From positions 58,654-122,653 of the forward strand of contig JAFLUM010000006.1 in the NCBI GenBank assembly GCA_022508805.1: 64,000 bases of DNA, read 5' to 3'. The position numbers were made by a program, and so were the translations under genes. This DNA comes from Oscillospiraceae bacterium. GTDB taxonomy: Bacteria > Bacillota > Clostridia > Oscillospirales > Acutalibacteraceae. This document shows, piece after piece, positions 8,142-16,624 of the stretch. The notes beneath the pieces were generated by a model, which saw only the letters and a program-made list of their open reading frames with translations, was not told where the DNA came from and did no database searches. Position 1 is the first letter of the stretch; the number at the start of each line of letters is the position of its first letter.

Positions 8142-8274
8142 AATGGATCCTCCAAGAAAAATCAGTTGCTGTGTAACGGCTTCTGTCAATTCCGCTTTTT
8201 TACAGCCATATTCTCCCCTGCAAAACGCGATTTGTTTCTGCTTTATATTATCACATTCAGTCATAAATAACAAC

Positions 8275-8294
8275 ACCCGCCGAAAACGGCGGGC
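8275..8294 (-). terminator. Terminator of the pilus operon
   Basis: CCCGCCG and CGGCGGG arms with an AAAA/TTTT loop, then TGTTGTTATTT on the minus strand. It lies about 90 bp past the last pilin gene. The 8295-8383 stretch in between has no gene that I can support. Confidence 0.8.
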
Positions 8295-8383
8295 GAATTT
8301 GTGTTAGCCTAAATCAATCAGTTTCGTTGTCCGAAAACAACAGTCTTTCCCTTTGAAAAAGTCGTTGACTATCGGTGCTTTTA

Positions 8384-8956
8384 TCATTTTGCTTTTTTCC
8401 ACAGGAATAGGAATTCAGTAGATCCCAACAGCGATATAAGCATTAGTATTATCCATAAACCAAGATGACTGTTGTCTCCGGTATTCGGTGTATTGGGAGA
8501 ATCAGGTGTGTGCGGTTCGCCGGGCTCACTTGGCTCGCTCAGCTCTATAGAAGTGTTTTCAAACGCAAGGTCATCTGTTTTTTGAGAACTATCATCTATA
8601 TAGACCGACACCACTGAATACAACTCGCTGTATTCATTTACAAAGACAGATATGTGCGCTGTATAAACGGTACTGTCATAGGTGACATTCTGTTCTGTTC
8701 CGGATTTTTGATAAATTTTGTAATTGTAATTACCGACTCCGGCAAAAGATATCTCGAATTTACCCGATGATACTCCTTCAAATACAGTCTGTTCCGGTAA
8801 AGGTGCGTTGTCAACCGCTTCAATAACCACCGTGCCCGGAGCATTTTTGACTGTAAAGGGGATCTCCACTGTCGTGGCTTCCGCAGCGAACACCTGTATC
8901 GGTATTGCCAGAAGAAACAACAGTAAAATCGCAGTTATTAACTTTTTACTGTTCAT
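8384..8956 (-). CDS. Spy0128-like surface protein with sortase signal (minor pilin)
   Basis: 190 residues. Signal peptide (about residues 1-24, ending VFAA), then one Spy0128/FctA-type beta domain: YNYKIYQKSGTEQNVTYDSTVYTAHISVFV is the conserved C-terminal part of the isopeptide-forming fold. A proline-rich spacer (SEPSEPGEPHTPDSP) follows. The C-terminus is a sorting signal: TPNTGD, hydrophobic helix, then WKKAK. The xPNTGD form is a variant of LPxTG. Last gene of a pilus-like operon, 35 bp after the larger pilin. Likely a basal or minor pilin. No sortase gene is in the window. Confidence 0.82.
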   Translation of the reverse strand: MNSKKLITAILLLFLLAIPIQVFAAEATTVEIPFTVKNAPGTVVIEAVDNAPLPEQTVFEGVSSGKFEISFAGVGNYNYKIYQKSGTEQNVTYDSTVYTAHISVFVNEYSELYSVVSVYIDDSSQKTDDLAFENTSIELSEPSEPGEPHTPDSPNTPNTGDNSHLGLWIILMLISLLGSTEFLFLWKKAK

Positions 8957-8991
8957 CTTTTAATACTCCAAACACTGTCGTACATTTCTAA

Positions 8992-10113
8992 TTATACAGC
9001 TTTGCTCTTTTTCTTAATGATGAGTGCTGCACCTACGATACCAACAAGCATAAGAGCTGCAAAGGGAGCAACGGTGAGCAGAATACCTGTGGATATAACG
9101 CCGTCTTTCGTATTAGTGAAAGCAGCAGTTGTATCGGCAGTGATTCCGGTCACTTTATCCGATGCACTATTTCCCGTTCCGGTGGCATCCTCGTCATCAT
9201 CGGTAACCGTAACAGAAGGTGTGTAATCCTTTGCATCTTCTGTAACTGTCCACTTGGTGCCGTAGTTCAGACCGGTGACCGTCAATGAATCATTATGTCC
9301 AAGCGTGAACTTATATTCACCGTTCTCATCTAAAGTGATCGTTATCGGGCTTCCGTTCAAATTTGCGTTGTATGTATCGCCTTCGTTACCGCCCTCGATC
9401 TTCAGTGTAAATTCGAAGGTGTCCTCTTTGTTGCCCTGATTGCCGGCAACGGTCTTACTGACGGTCAGGTCAAATGTTTCCATTGAATTCGTAAAGCCGG
9501 AGCTTTTTTCGCCGTCATACTTTTTCTCACCGTTCTCGCCATCGATGATATTAGCTGCGGTGTTGAGCAGAAAATAACTTTCAATTTTCAATTCGCCTTT
9601 TTCAGCAGCTTGCTTTGTATCATCCACAACAACGACGTCTAGATAACGGGGTGCACCGTCAACAGTAATACCGTTTCCGTTTTCGGTGGTCTCCGTGATC
9701 TTGTAGCGATACACGCCGGGTGCTTCGAAAGTAACACCTGTAAAATCAACTTTAACAGTAGATGTAGCATATGTCTTGCCACCGTCAGTAGTGGTTCCCT
9801 GACCGTTTGTAAACACAGCATTTTCGACAGAGGGCTTCGTCCTGTCCGCGTTCATAGGACCGGCCTTGATTTCATAATTACCGTTTTTGGCTTCTACAGC
9901 AACACCCGGCTCAATCTTAAATGCAAACGTCACATCGGGAACGCGTGCGCCATCCTCCAGCACCAAATACTTATCAAATGTAGTGCTATTCTTGGGAGTA
10001 TCTGCACTTACCTCAAGATGATCGTACTCAAACGCCAACGCAGGGGCTGCCATAGCCATGCAGAGAATCAGTGCAAGAGCCAATGCAAAAAATTTGGAAA
10101 ATTTCTTGTTCAT
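8992..10113 (-). CDS. Major pilin, Spy0128/FctA and DUF7601-type domains
   Basis: 373 residues. Signal peptide (residues 1-27, ending ALAFEY). Residues about 30-210 form a Spy0128-like domain (VTFAFKIEPG near its start, YRYKITETTENG near its end). Residues about 211-335 form a second isopeptide-type domain (FDLTVSKTVAGNQGNKEDTF, then LTVTGLNYGTKWTVTED). The C-terminus has VISTGI, a hydrophobic segment and KKKSKAV. This I-x-T-G form resembles the IPTG-type sorting motif of clostridial pilins. AAAGGAG precedes the ATG. The abundance-type architecture suggests the shaft subunit, polymerised by an unlinked sortase. Confidence 0.85.
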   Translation of the reverse strand: MNKKFSKFFALALALILCMAMAAPALAFEYDHLEVSADTPKNSTTFDKYLVLEDGARVPDVTFAFKIEPGVAVEAKNGNYEIKAGPMNADRTKPSVENAVFTNGQGTTTDGGKTYATSTVKVDFTGVTFEAPGVYRYKITETTENGNGITVDGAPRYLDVVVVDDTKQAAEKGELKIESYFLLNTAANIIDGENGEKKYDGEKSSGFTNSMETFDLTVSKTVAGNQGNKEDTFEFTLKIEGGNEGDTYNANLNGSPITITLDENGEYKFTLGHNDSLTVTGLNYGTKWTVTEDAKDYTPSVTVTDDDEDATGTGNSASDKVTGITADTTAAFTNTKDGVISTGILLTVAPFAALMLVGIVGAALIIKKKSKAV

Positions 10114-10221
10114 ATGTATGAACTCCTTTCTTATTTTGACTTTTTAAGTCGTGTTTACAGTGTTTATGTTTTTACAGGTCGTTGGCCTGTTGTAATGGGA
10201 TTAAAATTCGTGGCAGTTCGT

Positions 10222-13200
10222 TTAAGAAGTGTCCCTCCTTCTGTGTGCCTTCCTATGCCGTTTGACAGCAAAGAAAATCGCACCCACAACGGTTAACGAA
10301 AAAAGAGGTAACAACCAGCCAAGGTCTGTGGTGGCATCCGTTCGGACATCGACATCAAGGTTGTTGGTAAACGCAACAGCCGTATCGTCGATCAAATCCC
10401 CTTCCGCTGTTTTACCGTTTTTCATCTTATTGTTTATTTTGGACTTTGTTTCATAAGTCTCATCATTTTCTACGATTTCATAATGTACACCGTATGGCAG
10501 ATCCTTTACAGTAATGCTTTCCTCGTGGCTTAGCCATACAGTCGCTTTGCCGTTTTTAAAAGTTATCTTACTTTCAACACCGTCTTTAACAAGTGTATAC
10601 GTACCGCTCACCGGGTTGCCGTCTCCGTCGGTCAGGGTGATGATGAATTCAAACAGCTTGGTCTTATCACCCATACTGCCGGTGACGTTCTTACTCAGGG
10701 TCAAGTCCCGTGTCTCGTAGGTATTAACAAATTCGAAAGAATTAGTTCCCTCGTCATCGCCTTCCTTGGTGTAGACAACATCCTTTACATATACACCGCC
10801 GTCAGGATTGTTCGGATCTATGTAGTCCACTGTCACAGTAACAGTATAGACCGTATTATCACAGGCGACGCCCAGTGCCGAGGACGACACCTCAGAGATA
10901 GTATATTTATATTCCCAAGGTGCGGGCCCCGAGTAATTATTCGAGTATGTAATAGACGGGAAAGCGATACTGTGCATTGTATTTGTTACGGTATACTCAC
11001 TTTTGCCTTCCGCTTCTGCCGGCATAGGAGCACCGTCCAACGCCGTCAGCTTAAAGCTATATTTGCCCTCGTCCAGCCTTCCGTTCCATTCTCTGCCGAT
11101 GAGCTCCTTAGTACCCTTAAAGGTGACGGTATCAGTGATCGGTTTATTCTCTACACGTATCGTCTCATAGTATGAGAACACTTGAATATCATAGCCGTCA
11201 AGCCCCATTATCACATCCGACGGTGCGTTTCCGGTGGCTATTGTATTGTCATCGTAATTTGTAAAAATGAAATAGATCGGATCGGCTGTTATATATCCGT
11301 TCGGCGCTGTTTCAGTCAGGCAGAAAATCGCGCCCTTCGGCAAATTGGTAAAGTCAAAGACATAGGGAATCTCTACTTTATTTCCCGATCCGTCCACATA
11401 CGATTTGAGCACGCCGTCCCATGCCGACTGGCTCAAACCGTTATTTTCATCCCTGACCAATCCTTCGGGATACTCACCTGTTTCCAAATCTGCCTTATAG
11501 CTGTACTGCTCAAGACGGAACTGTGCACCGGGCAGCGGCACCTCGTCCCCGTTCTTATTGATATAGTACTTATACACAGAGAAGCCGGTGATCTCGGAGT
11601 CGGTGGTGACACTTGGCTTTTTAGGACTTTCGGGAGATTCTGACTTTTCATATGTTTCTTCCTCGTATCCGTATATCTCGATGGTATTTGAGGCGTTAAA
11701 CACGTCGTTATCATTACCGTCGTCCGGCACGCTTGCCCAGTAGGTCAAAATCAGGTATTCGCCGTCCGGAACTTTAAAAGTGATTCTGTTGTTGACAGAA
11801 TCTATGGAGAATTCATACTCGTCCTCCGTTAATATGTGATCCACTTCATAGGCTGTTCCCGCATCATCGATCTTCATCTGCGTGAGCTGTATAGAATACG
11901 GTATGATATCGAGATTGGATCCCATATTGTCGATAAGCGTCAGCATACCGCCGTCCGTTTCCAGGAACTGCATCATATCCTTATTGACTTCGATCTCAAA
12001 ATAAATATTCTGATTTCCGCCGCCGTTGTTCAAAAACTGCTGAACAGGCTGCTTACTGTATTGGTATTTGTCGTCTATCGTCACATCTCCGTCATAGATA
12101 TATTTCTTTTGAAGCGACTTTGAGAAGTTTGTGGATGTCTGAGCGGAACGCTCCAGTCCGTCTACACCGTTGATAGATCCCTTTACTGTGTTAACGAACG
12201 TAATATTCCAGCCGTCACCCTCTGTGTTTTTCTCCAGCAGCTCAAAAAACGTATCGGCATCGGTAACCTTTGTTTCATATCGGATGGTGAAATACCAGCC
12301 TTCTTCGGCGTTAACATTTGTCAGAAAATCCATTCCGTAATACTCAACACCGTTTCTTCTGCCGAAGTAGAATTCTTCGATATCATTCCTGAGCTGATCC
12401 ATCTCCTCCTCGGATTTTATGTAGGAGATGGAGATCGTACCGTCCCCGTTTTCGGTGACTTCAAGTCCGTTTGTGAGGAGCGCAAAGAAATCTTCTAAAC
12501 GATCGCTCTGCGTAACCCAGTTGGGATCTCTGTAATTACTTTTTGCGTTGACAAGAACAATTTTTGCACTGCCCTCCACATACTCGGTTCCTGCAGGCAG
12601 TGTGTCGATGAATTGCATATCCAGTATGTCTTCATAAAACAATCCGGATATATTGCCGGTTTTAAAAAACAGCGGTTTCGATACTTGAATTTCCCATGTC
12701 TGTGTGAATTTATCGACAATAGGATCATCCTGTCCGGGACGGCTGCTGCTTTGACTGACATAATTCTTTACATAATCATAGTCAGCTTTTTCCTCTATTG
12801 TACCGAATGAACTGTCTTCTTTGGTATAGTCACCGTATTTCCATTTGCCTGCGACTCGGTTTTCATAATGATAAAAAGGATTCAGTCCAACCGGATCGCG
12901 CTGACCGGTTTCGCTGTCATACACTTCGGTCTCAAAGGTGATAGTCATTTTCCAAAAGTCATTCGCCCTGCGATTACGGTAATTCGGAAGAATGCGAATA
13001 AAAAATCCGCCATCCTCTCTGTCGATCAGCATGACCTCACCGCTGTCGATCAGCTCCTGCAGGGGGACACCGTCAATATTGATCGTGTCAATAAGAACAC
13101 GTTGCTTCCACCCGAACTCAGGATCCCACTCATTCAGTTCGCCGCTGGGATAGTCTCCGCTGTTCACGGGAATATCAATGATGTCCAAATATTCAAAGGC

Positions 13201-14805
13201 TTTATTGTTTCTGCCGGGAAGATCTGCCCATACGGTCCAGGCGATTGTTCCGTCCTCTGTCAGCGTACCGTTACTTTTTTTAATACCGTATCCCGGTTCC
13301 ACCACACCGGTGTCTCCGGTTCTGTTGTCGGTCTGTACGTTATTTTCCCATTTCGGAACAGATTCATCAGTGATTTTCGTTCTGACCGTGTATATGTATT
13401 TTCCGTCACCGGCGTATTCCATGTCAAAAATTGAGAATGAGAATGTATTGCTTCCGTCATTAAATTCATGATTTGTGCCGATTATCGTATCTGTAACAAT
13501 AGGCTCGATTCCGAGTGAACGCAGAAAATCCTCCGCCGCCTCTTTGCCGCCCATTATTTTGACAAATTCGCCTAAAATACCGTTTTCTCCGTACTCGCCG
13601 GTGTTTTCATCTCTTGTAAGCCCTAAGGCATCCGCCAACATATCCCTAATGCCCATGGCATCACAGGAAACGGTCCACTCAATATACCCGTCCTCAAGTA
13701 CGCCGCTTTTTTCAAGTGAAGGCTTTCGGTATCTTGTGCCGGGGAAATGATCCTCCGCCTTCTCGGGATTTCCCTCTTTACTGTCAGCGTAGGCGACATT
13801 ATCCAGCAACTTCGTATAGTTGATCAAATCCCCCACAAGCTCTTTGTCGATTTCTACCGTATAGGTGTAGGTGATAACATCCCCGTCGTAAAGTACAGTG
13901 TTTTCGGGTAAGACGATGCCGAAGCTGTGTTCACCGTAAGGCTCTTCCAGACTCCAACTGTTTAGATCATTCGGAAAAGCTCCGGGATAATCAAAATCAT
14001 CGACAAGCGGGTCAAACGATACATACGGTCCATCCACAAGGGTCATCCCCTTCGGAAGATCGTCGTAAAATACAGGACCCGTGACCCGTCCGTTGACCGT
14101 GTTCGTAACGGTATAGGTCAGATAGAATTTTCCGTCGGGCGATTCGGTAAAGTCCAGACGGAAATTATCGTGTGTTTTTTCCACAACAAAATCGGACTCG
14201 CTGTAATCCGGGATATACGGGATCTCCTGATCTCCGATTTTGAAGCCGTTATCATCTTTTCCTTCCTCTTCACGGGGATCCAAATCCAGATTGCCTTCCA
14301 GCTTTACTCCCACGCTGCGGGAGGAACAATCACATTCCTGCGTATAGCGGATATGCACGATCACATGTCCGTCGACCTCTTCAAAAATCAGCTCGATCCC
14401 ATGACCGCCGCCGTCCGTATAGGAATACGGCGTATTAAATTCAAACGCAGCTCCGTCGCCGTTGGCAAGTGAGCCCAAATTACCGAGATCCAAATCAAAA
14501 GCATTTGTACTGTTGTTTAATATCCAGTTGATACTGACCTCAACGGCGGTGCCGTCTTTGATATTCAATGCCGGGTCCCCAGGAGCGTAGTTGGTGTCCG
14601 GTATTCCGTCACCGTCTGTATCAACGGAAATATAAATCGTATAAGAAATCGTATTTCCGTCCGTATCCGCATCTTCTATCGGACCGAAGCCTTTTGCCTC
14701 GTCCTCAGCAAATGAGACCGTCAGCATTCCGCCAAGCATTGACAATATAATACAAATGCTCAAAAACACTGCGAGCACTCTATGTTTTGTCGCTCTTTTT
14801 CTCAT
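10222..14805 (-). CDS. Giant pilus-associated adhesin with SpaA and Spy0128-like domains
   Basis: 1,527 residues. Signal peptide (about 1-33), then an acidic DTDGDGIPDTN segment of calcium-loop type. A long central part holds DUF11/isopeptide-like repeats (for example YTVTNTVNGRVTGPVFYDDL). A SpaA-like domain spans about 1073-1200 (PLPGAQFRLE to LTETAPNGYI), a Spy0128-like domain about 1225-1365 and a DUF7601-type domain about 1366-1485. The end is a hydrophobic segment and a basic tail (KRHRKAHRRR). Probably the tip adhesin. Unlike its partners it lacks a recognisable LPxTG or IPTG motif: the segment before the helix reads VDVRTDATTDLGW. ATG at 14805 has GGAG 8 bp upstream. Transcribed after the MarR gene. 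Confidence 0.85.
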   Translation of the reverse strand: MRKRATKHRVLAVFLSICIILSMLGGMLTVSFAEDEAKGFGPIEDADTDGNTISYTIYISVDTDGDGIPDTNYAPGDPALNIKDGTAVEVSINWILNNSTNAFDLDLGNLGSLANGDGAAFEFNTPYSYTDGGGHGIELIFEEVDGHVIVHIRYTQECDCSSRSVGVKLEGNLDLDPREEEGKDDNGFKIGDQEIPYIPDYSESDFVVEKTHDNFRLDFTESPDGKFYLTYTVTNTVNGRVTGPVFYDDLPKGMTLVDGPYVSFDPLVDDFDYPGAFPNDLNSWSLEEPYGEHSFGIVLPENTVLYDGDVITYTYTVEIDKELVGDLINYTKLLDNVAYADSKEGNPEKAEDHFPGTRYRKPSLEKSGVLEDGYIEWTVSCDAMGIRDMLADALGLTRDENTGEYGENGILGEFVKIMGGKEAAEDFLRSLGIEPIVTDTIIGTNHEFNDGSNTFSFSIFDMEYAGDGKYIYTVRTKITDESVPKWENNVQTDNRTGDTGVVEPGYGIKKSNGTLTEDGTIAWTVWADLPGRNNKAFEYLDIIDIPVNSGDYPSGELNEWDPEFGWKQRVLIDTINIDGVPLQELIDSGEVMLIDREDGGFFIRILPNYRNRRANDFWKMTITFETEVYDSETGQRDPVGLNPFYHYENRVAGKWKYGDYTKEDSSFGTIEEKADYDYVKNYVSQSSSRPGQDDPIVDKFTQTWEIQVSKPLFFKTGNISGLFYEDILDMQFIDTLPAGTEYVEGSAKIVLVNAKSNYRDPNWVTQSDRLEDFFALLTNGLEVTENGDGTISISYIKSEEEMDQLRNDIEEFYFGRRNGVEYYGMDFLTNVNAEEGWYFTIRYETKVTDADTFFELLEKNTEGDGWNITFVNTVKGSINGVDGLERSAQTSTNFSKSLQKKYIYDGDVTIDDKYQYSKQPVQQFLNNGGGNQNIYFEIEVNKDMMQFLETDGGMLTLIDNMGSNLDIIPYSIQLTQMKIDDAGTAYEVDHILTEDEYEFSIDSVNNRITFKVPDGEYLILTYWASVPDDGNDNDVFNASNTIEIYGYEEETYEKSESPESPKKPSVTTDSEITGFSVYKYYINKNGDEVPLPGAQFRLEQYSYKADLETGEYPEGLVRDENNGLSQSAWDGVLKSYVDGSGNKVEIPYVFDFTNLPKGAIFCLTETAPNGYITADPIYFIFTNYDDNTIATGNAPSDVIMGLDGYDIQVFSYYETIRVENKPITDTVTFKGTKELIGREWNGRLDEGKYSFKLTALDGAPMPAEAEGKSEYTVTNTMHSIAFPSITYSNNYSGPAPWEYKYTISEVSSSALGVACDNTVYTVTVTVDYIDPNNPDGGVYVKDVVYTKEGDDEGTNSFEFVNTYETRDLTLSKNVTGSMGDKTKLFEFIITLTDGDGNPVSGTYTLVKDGVESKITFKNGKATVWLSHEESITVKDLPYGVHYEIVENDETYETKSKINNKMKNGKTAEGDLIDDTAVAFTNNLDVDVRTDATTDLGWLLPLFSLTVVGAIFFAVKRHRKAHRRRDTS

Positions 14806-14861
14806 ATCATTTTCTCCATAAGAAAAGTTTATCATCGGTTGATTACAGTTTTTTCTAAAGT

Positions 14862-15305
14862 TTATTCGACTTCTTGCATTTCCTTTTGAAGTGCAGTTGA
14901 CAGCCGCTCAAACAGACTAAAAAATGTCTCGCGTTCTGAATCGGTAAAACTTGAAAATGCGGCGTTTTCCGCGCATATGATTTTATCTGCCGTGTCTTTG
15001 GCAAATGCCTGCCCTTTTTCAGTCAAATAGATCAATTTGCTTCTGCGGTCCTCTTCTGAACGCTTAAGCGTCACATATTCCCTTTTTTCCAGCAGCTTCA
15101 GTGCGGAGTTAATGGTCTGTTTTGGATAATACAGCTGATCCATAAAATCTTTTTGTGTGCATACAGTTTTTTGCCGCAGAACATATATGAGCCAAAACGA
15201 CACCGTTGGCATATCGAAATTTCGAGCCGCATTTTGGTATATATCATTATATTCTTTATACATTTGGTTAAACTGAAGAATTTGATTCGGTACTTTCTTA
15301 TCCAT
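14862..15305 (-). CDS. MarR-family transcriptional regulator of the pilus operon
   Basis: 147 residues. A winged-helix MarR domain: TQKDFMDQLYYPKQTINSAL is the helix-turn-helix and KRSEEDRRSKLIYLTEKG is the beta-wing with the DRRS signature. It is the first gene of the transcript that goes on to the adhesin (57-bp gap) and two pilins. Its promoter at 15352-15380 carries two palindromes with the same AGTCC-N6-GGACT pattern, the size expected of MarR operators, so autoregulation and control of the pilus genes is the simplest reading. The ATG at 15305 is used because the longer open frame (to 15452) runs through the promoter. Confidence 0.9.
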   Translation of the reverse strand: MDKKVPNQILQFNQMYKEYNDIYQNAARNFDMPTVSFWLIYVLRQKTVCTQKDFMDQLYYPKQTINSALKLLEKREYVTLKRSEEDRRSKLIYLTEKGQAFAKDTADKIICAENAAFSSFTDSERETFFSLFERLSTALQKEMQEVE

Positions 15306-15323
15306 CTCCGTCGCTCCCCGATT

Positions 15324-15339
15324 AGTCCAAAATCGGACT
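15324..15339. promoter_or_regulatory. Palindromic operator O2 of MarR regulator
   Basis: 16-bp palindrome AGTCC-GATTTT-GGACT (minus strand), same half-sites as O1. It lies about 12-28 bp downstream of the -10 hexamer, in the 5' leader. Centre-to-centre distance to O1 is 33 bp, about three helical turns, so two dimers would bind the same face. Confidence 0.7.
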
Positions 15340-15351
15340 TTTGATCGTCTT

Positions 15352-15380
15352 ATTATAGTCCTATTTCGGACTATTGTCAA
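15352..15380 (-). promoter_or_regulatory. Consensus promoter of the MarR-pilus operon
   Basis: TTGACA (15375-15380), 17-bp spacer and TATAAT (15352-15357) on the minus strand: a perfect sigma-A promoter. The spacer is almost entirely occupied by palindrome O1. A strong unregulated promoter overlaid by an operator is the usual layout of a repressed switch. Confidence 0.88.
15357..15372. promoter_or_regulatory. Palindromic operator O1 within the promoter spacer
   Basis: 16-bp palindrome AGTCC-GAAATA-GGACT filling the spacer between the -35 and -10 boxes and overlapping the first base of the -10. Binding here would exclude RNA polymerase. Confidence 0.75.
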
Positions 15381-15503
15381 TAGGATACCGTAAAAATTCA
15401 TTAAAAAGGATTTTTCCAAATCAAGGAATTTGAAGCTTACGATAGCGATCATTTTCTATGCAATACTTGTAATTATCCTTTAATCTATATTCATTATTAA
15501 TAG

Positions 15504-15537
15504 AAAAACGGTTAGATATTATTACCTAACCGTTTTT
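15504..15537. terminator. Bidirectional terminator
   Basis: AAAAACGGTTAG and CTAACCGTTTTT arms with an ATATTATTAC-type loop. Symmetric, with an A-run on one side and a T-run on the other. It ends transcripts coming from the lysS-downstream array before the MarR promoter. Confidence 0.85.
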
Positions 15538-15640
15538 GTATCATTTTAGTTATTAGACGTGTTCCCCGTTTTTGGCCGTAAGTTGGTCGTAAATTCTGTC
15601 TTAAGCCCCTTAAGAAGCCTTATTTTACAGACTTTTCCAG

Positions 15641-15661
15641 TCAATCGGTTTCATTGTCGGG
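15641..15661 (-). repeat. lysS 3'-end core repeat, copy D (distal)
   Basis: On the minus strand it reads as the lysS 3' end (CCGACAATGAAACCGATTGA, coding PTMKPID in the lysS frame). It is the most distal of four copies. It lacks the TATACGAA motif found beside copies B and C. A different direct repeat (TAAGTTC at 15683 and 15692) lies about 40 bp away. A short hairpin (TCTTAAG and CTTAAGA arms) follows at about 15604-15620. Confidence 0.65.
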
Positions 15662-15746
15662 ATCTCTCGTCCCAAAGTCTGATAAGTTCGTTAAGTTCAG
15701 ATAGCGGAAATATTTTCGACGTAAACTGCGGCTTAAATTGACTTAA

Positions 15747-16343
15747 CTATTCCTCGCGCTGTTCCGCAAGGTAAATACCCCAATCCTTAAACATTTCAGG
15801 TATATCATAAACACTCTTGCCGTCTGTATCAATCCGCACAGATTCCCCCGGCGTTTCTTGTGTAAAAGTGTCCCAAGCTGTCAGCAAGTTCTCAGCTTGA
15901 CGAATTTCATGATCCTCAAAAAAGCCATCGTACATCTCTTTGTTTGAGGTATAGATTGAAACAACATTATATTTTCCGATCATGATTTCATCTTGCGATT
16001 GATGGCATCCAAAACCAAATGTACATAGCCCGTCATTGATCATTAAATCTGCCGCTCTGATCAAAACGGTCAGCGCTACTTCTGTGGTACAGCCATCAAT
16101 GTAATACACATCTTTGTGCAACGATTCAAGAACACCGGGACGGATCTCGACTTCGTTATCCAGATTAGACGGCAACTCTAAAATAAAGAAAATACGCTCG
16201 TTATGAATCACTATGAAATGCTCTAAAACCGATCTGATTTTATCAGCATCAACATTTGCAACAATTCCGGATTCTATGTATTCATAACCTTCCGAAAGTT
16301 TTTCCGGAAACGGTGCCTTGCATCCTTTTCTGAGTTTTAACAT
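15747..16343 (-). CDS. Hypothetical protein, lysS-array segment 3
   Basis: 198 residues, soluble, acidic, with no recognised domain. It begins MLKLRKGCKAPFPEKL; notable stretches are SGIVANVDADKIRSVLEHF and GFGCHQSQDEIMIGKYNVV. Size, charge and lack of signals resemble small immunity or defence-accessory proteins, but that is only an impression. It is the only gene between lysS 3'-end copies C (16442) and D (15641), in the same orientation as lysS. Its stop codon is about 85 bp before copy D. Start chosen at the ATG with GGGG a few bases upstream. Confidence 0.75.
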   Translation of the reverse strand: MLKLRKGCKAPFPEKLSEGYEYIESGIVANVDADKIRSVLEHFIVIHNERIFFILELPSNLDNEVEIRPGVLESLHKDVYYIDGCTTEVALTVLIRAADLMINDGLCTFGFGCHQSQDEIMIGKYNVVSIYTSNKEMYDGFFEDHEIRQAENLLTAWDTFTQETPGESVRIDTDGKSVYDIPEMFKDWGIYLAEQREE

Positions 16344-16441
16344 ATTTTCCCCATTCCTTTGTTGATGTCATTTTGCACGGATCAAGTTTGCGAAACAATC
16401 CTGCATATCGGGGGATATACAGGGTTATCTTAACTTATCAA

Positions 16442-16462
16442 TCAATAGGTTTCATCGTCGGG
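16442..16462 (-). repeat. lysS 3'-end core repeat, copy C
   Basis: Minus strand CCGACGATGAAACCTATTGA codes PTMKPID followed by a stop, a near-copy of the native LysRS end. A hairpin follows at about 16396-16420 (CCTGTATATC and GATATGCAGG arms), as native gene ends have. The arm-like motif lies 80 bp away at 16522. Confidence 0.78.
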
Positions 16463-16521
16463 AACGTAAACAGAGTAAAATTTCCTTTATTTACGCCATT
16501 TTTAAGACTCTATCAAAAGCG

Positions 16522-16541
16522 TTTATACGAAATTATACGAA
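16522..16541 (-). repeat. Arm-like direct repeat beside core C
   Basis: Contains TATACGAAATTATACGAA, two TATACGAA units 10 bp apart. The 20-bp block here is identical to the one at 17482-17501, and it sits at nearly the same distance from its core (80 versus 82 bp). Between core and motif the two sites share only patches such as ATTTCC and a T-rich run. Candidate integrase arm-binding site. Confidence 0.6.
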
Positions 16542-16624
16542 TTTTCAAATATATCTTTCCCTAAGTTTAACCGATAAGAGGACTTGAAACAAGCCTTCTT
16601 TTTGTTGCGTTGATACTCTAGAAT

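Noticed and set aside
8314..8333. Possible fifth lysS-end core: TCAATC-A-GTTTCGTTGTC
   Set aside because: About 17 of 20 positions match copy D, but it does not preserve the PTMKPIE coding sense, lacks an arm motif and lies far from lysS. Chance similarity cannot be excluded.
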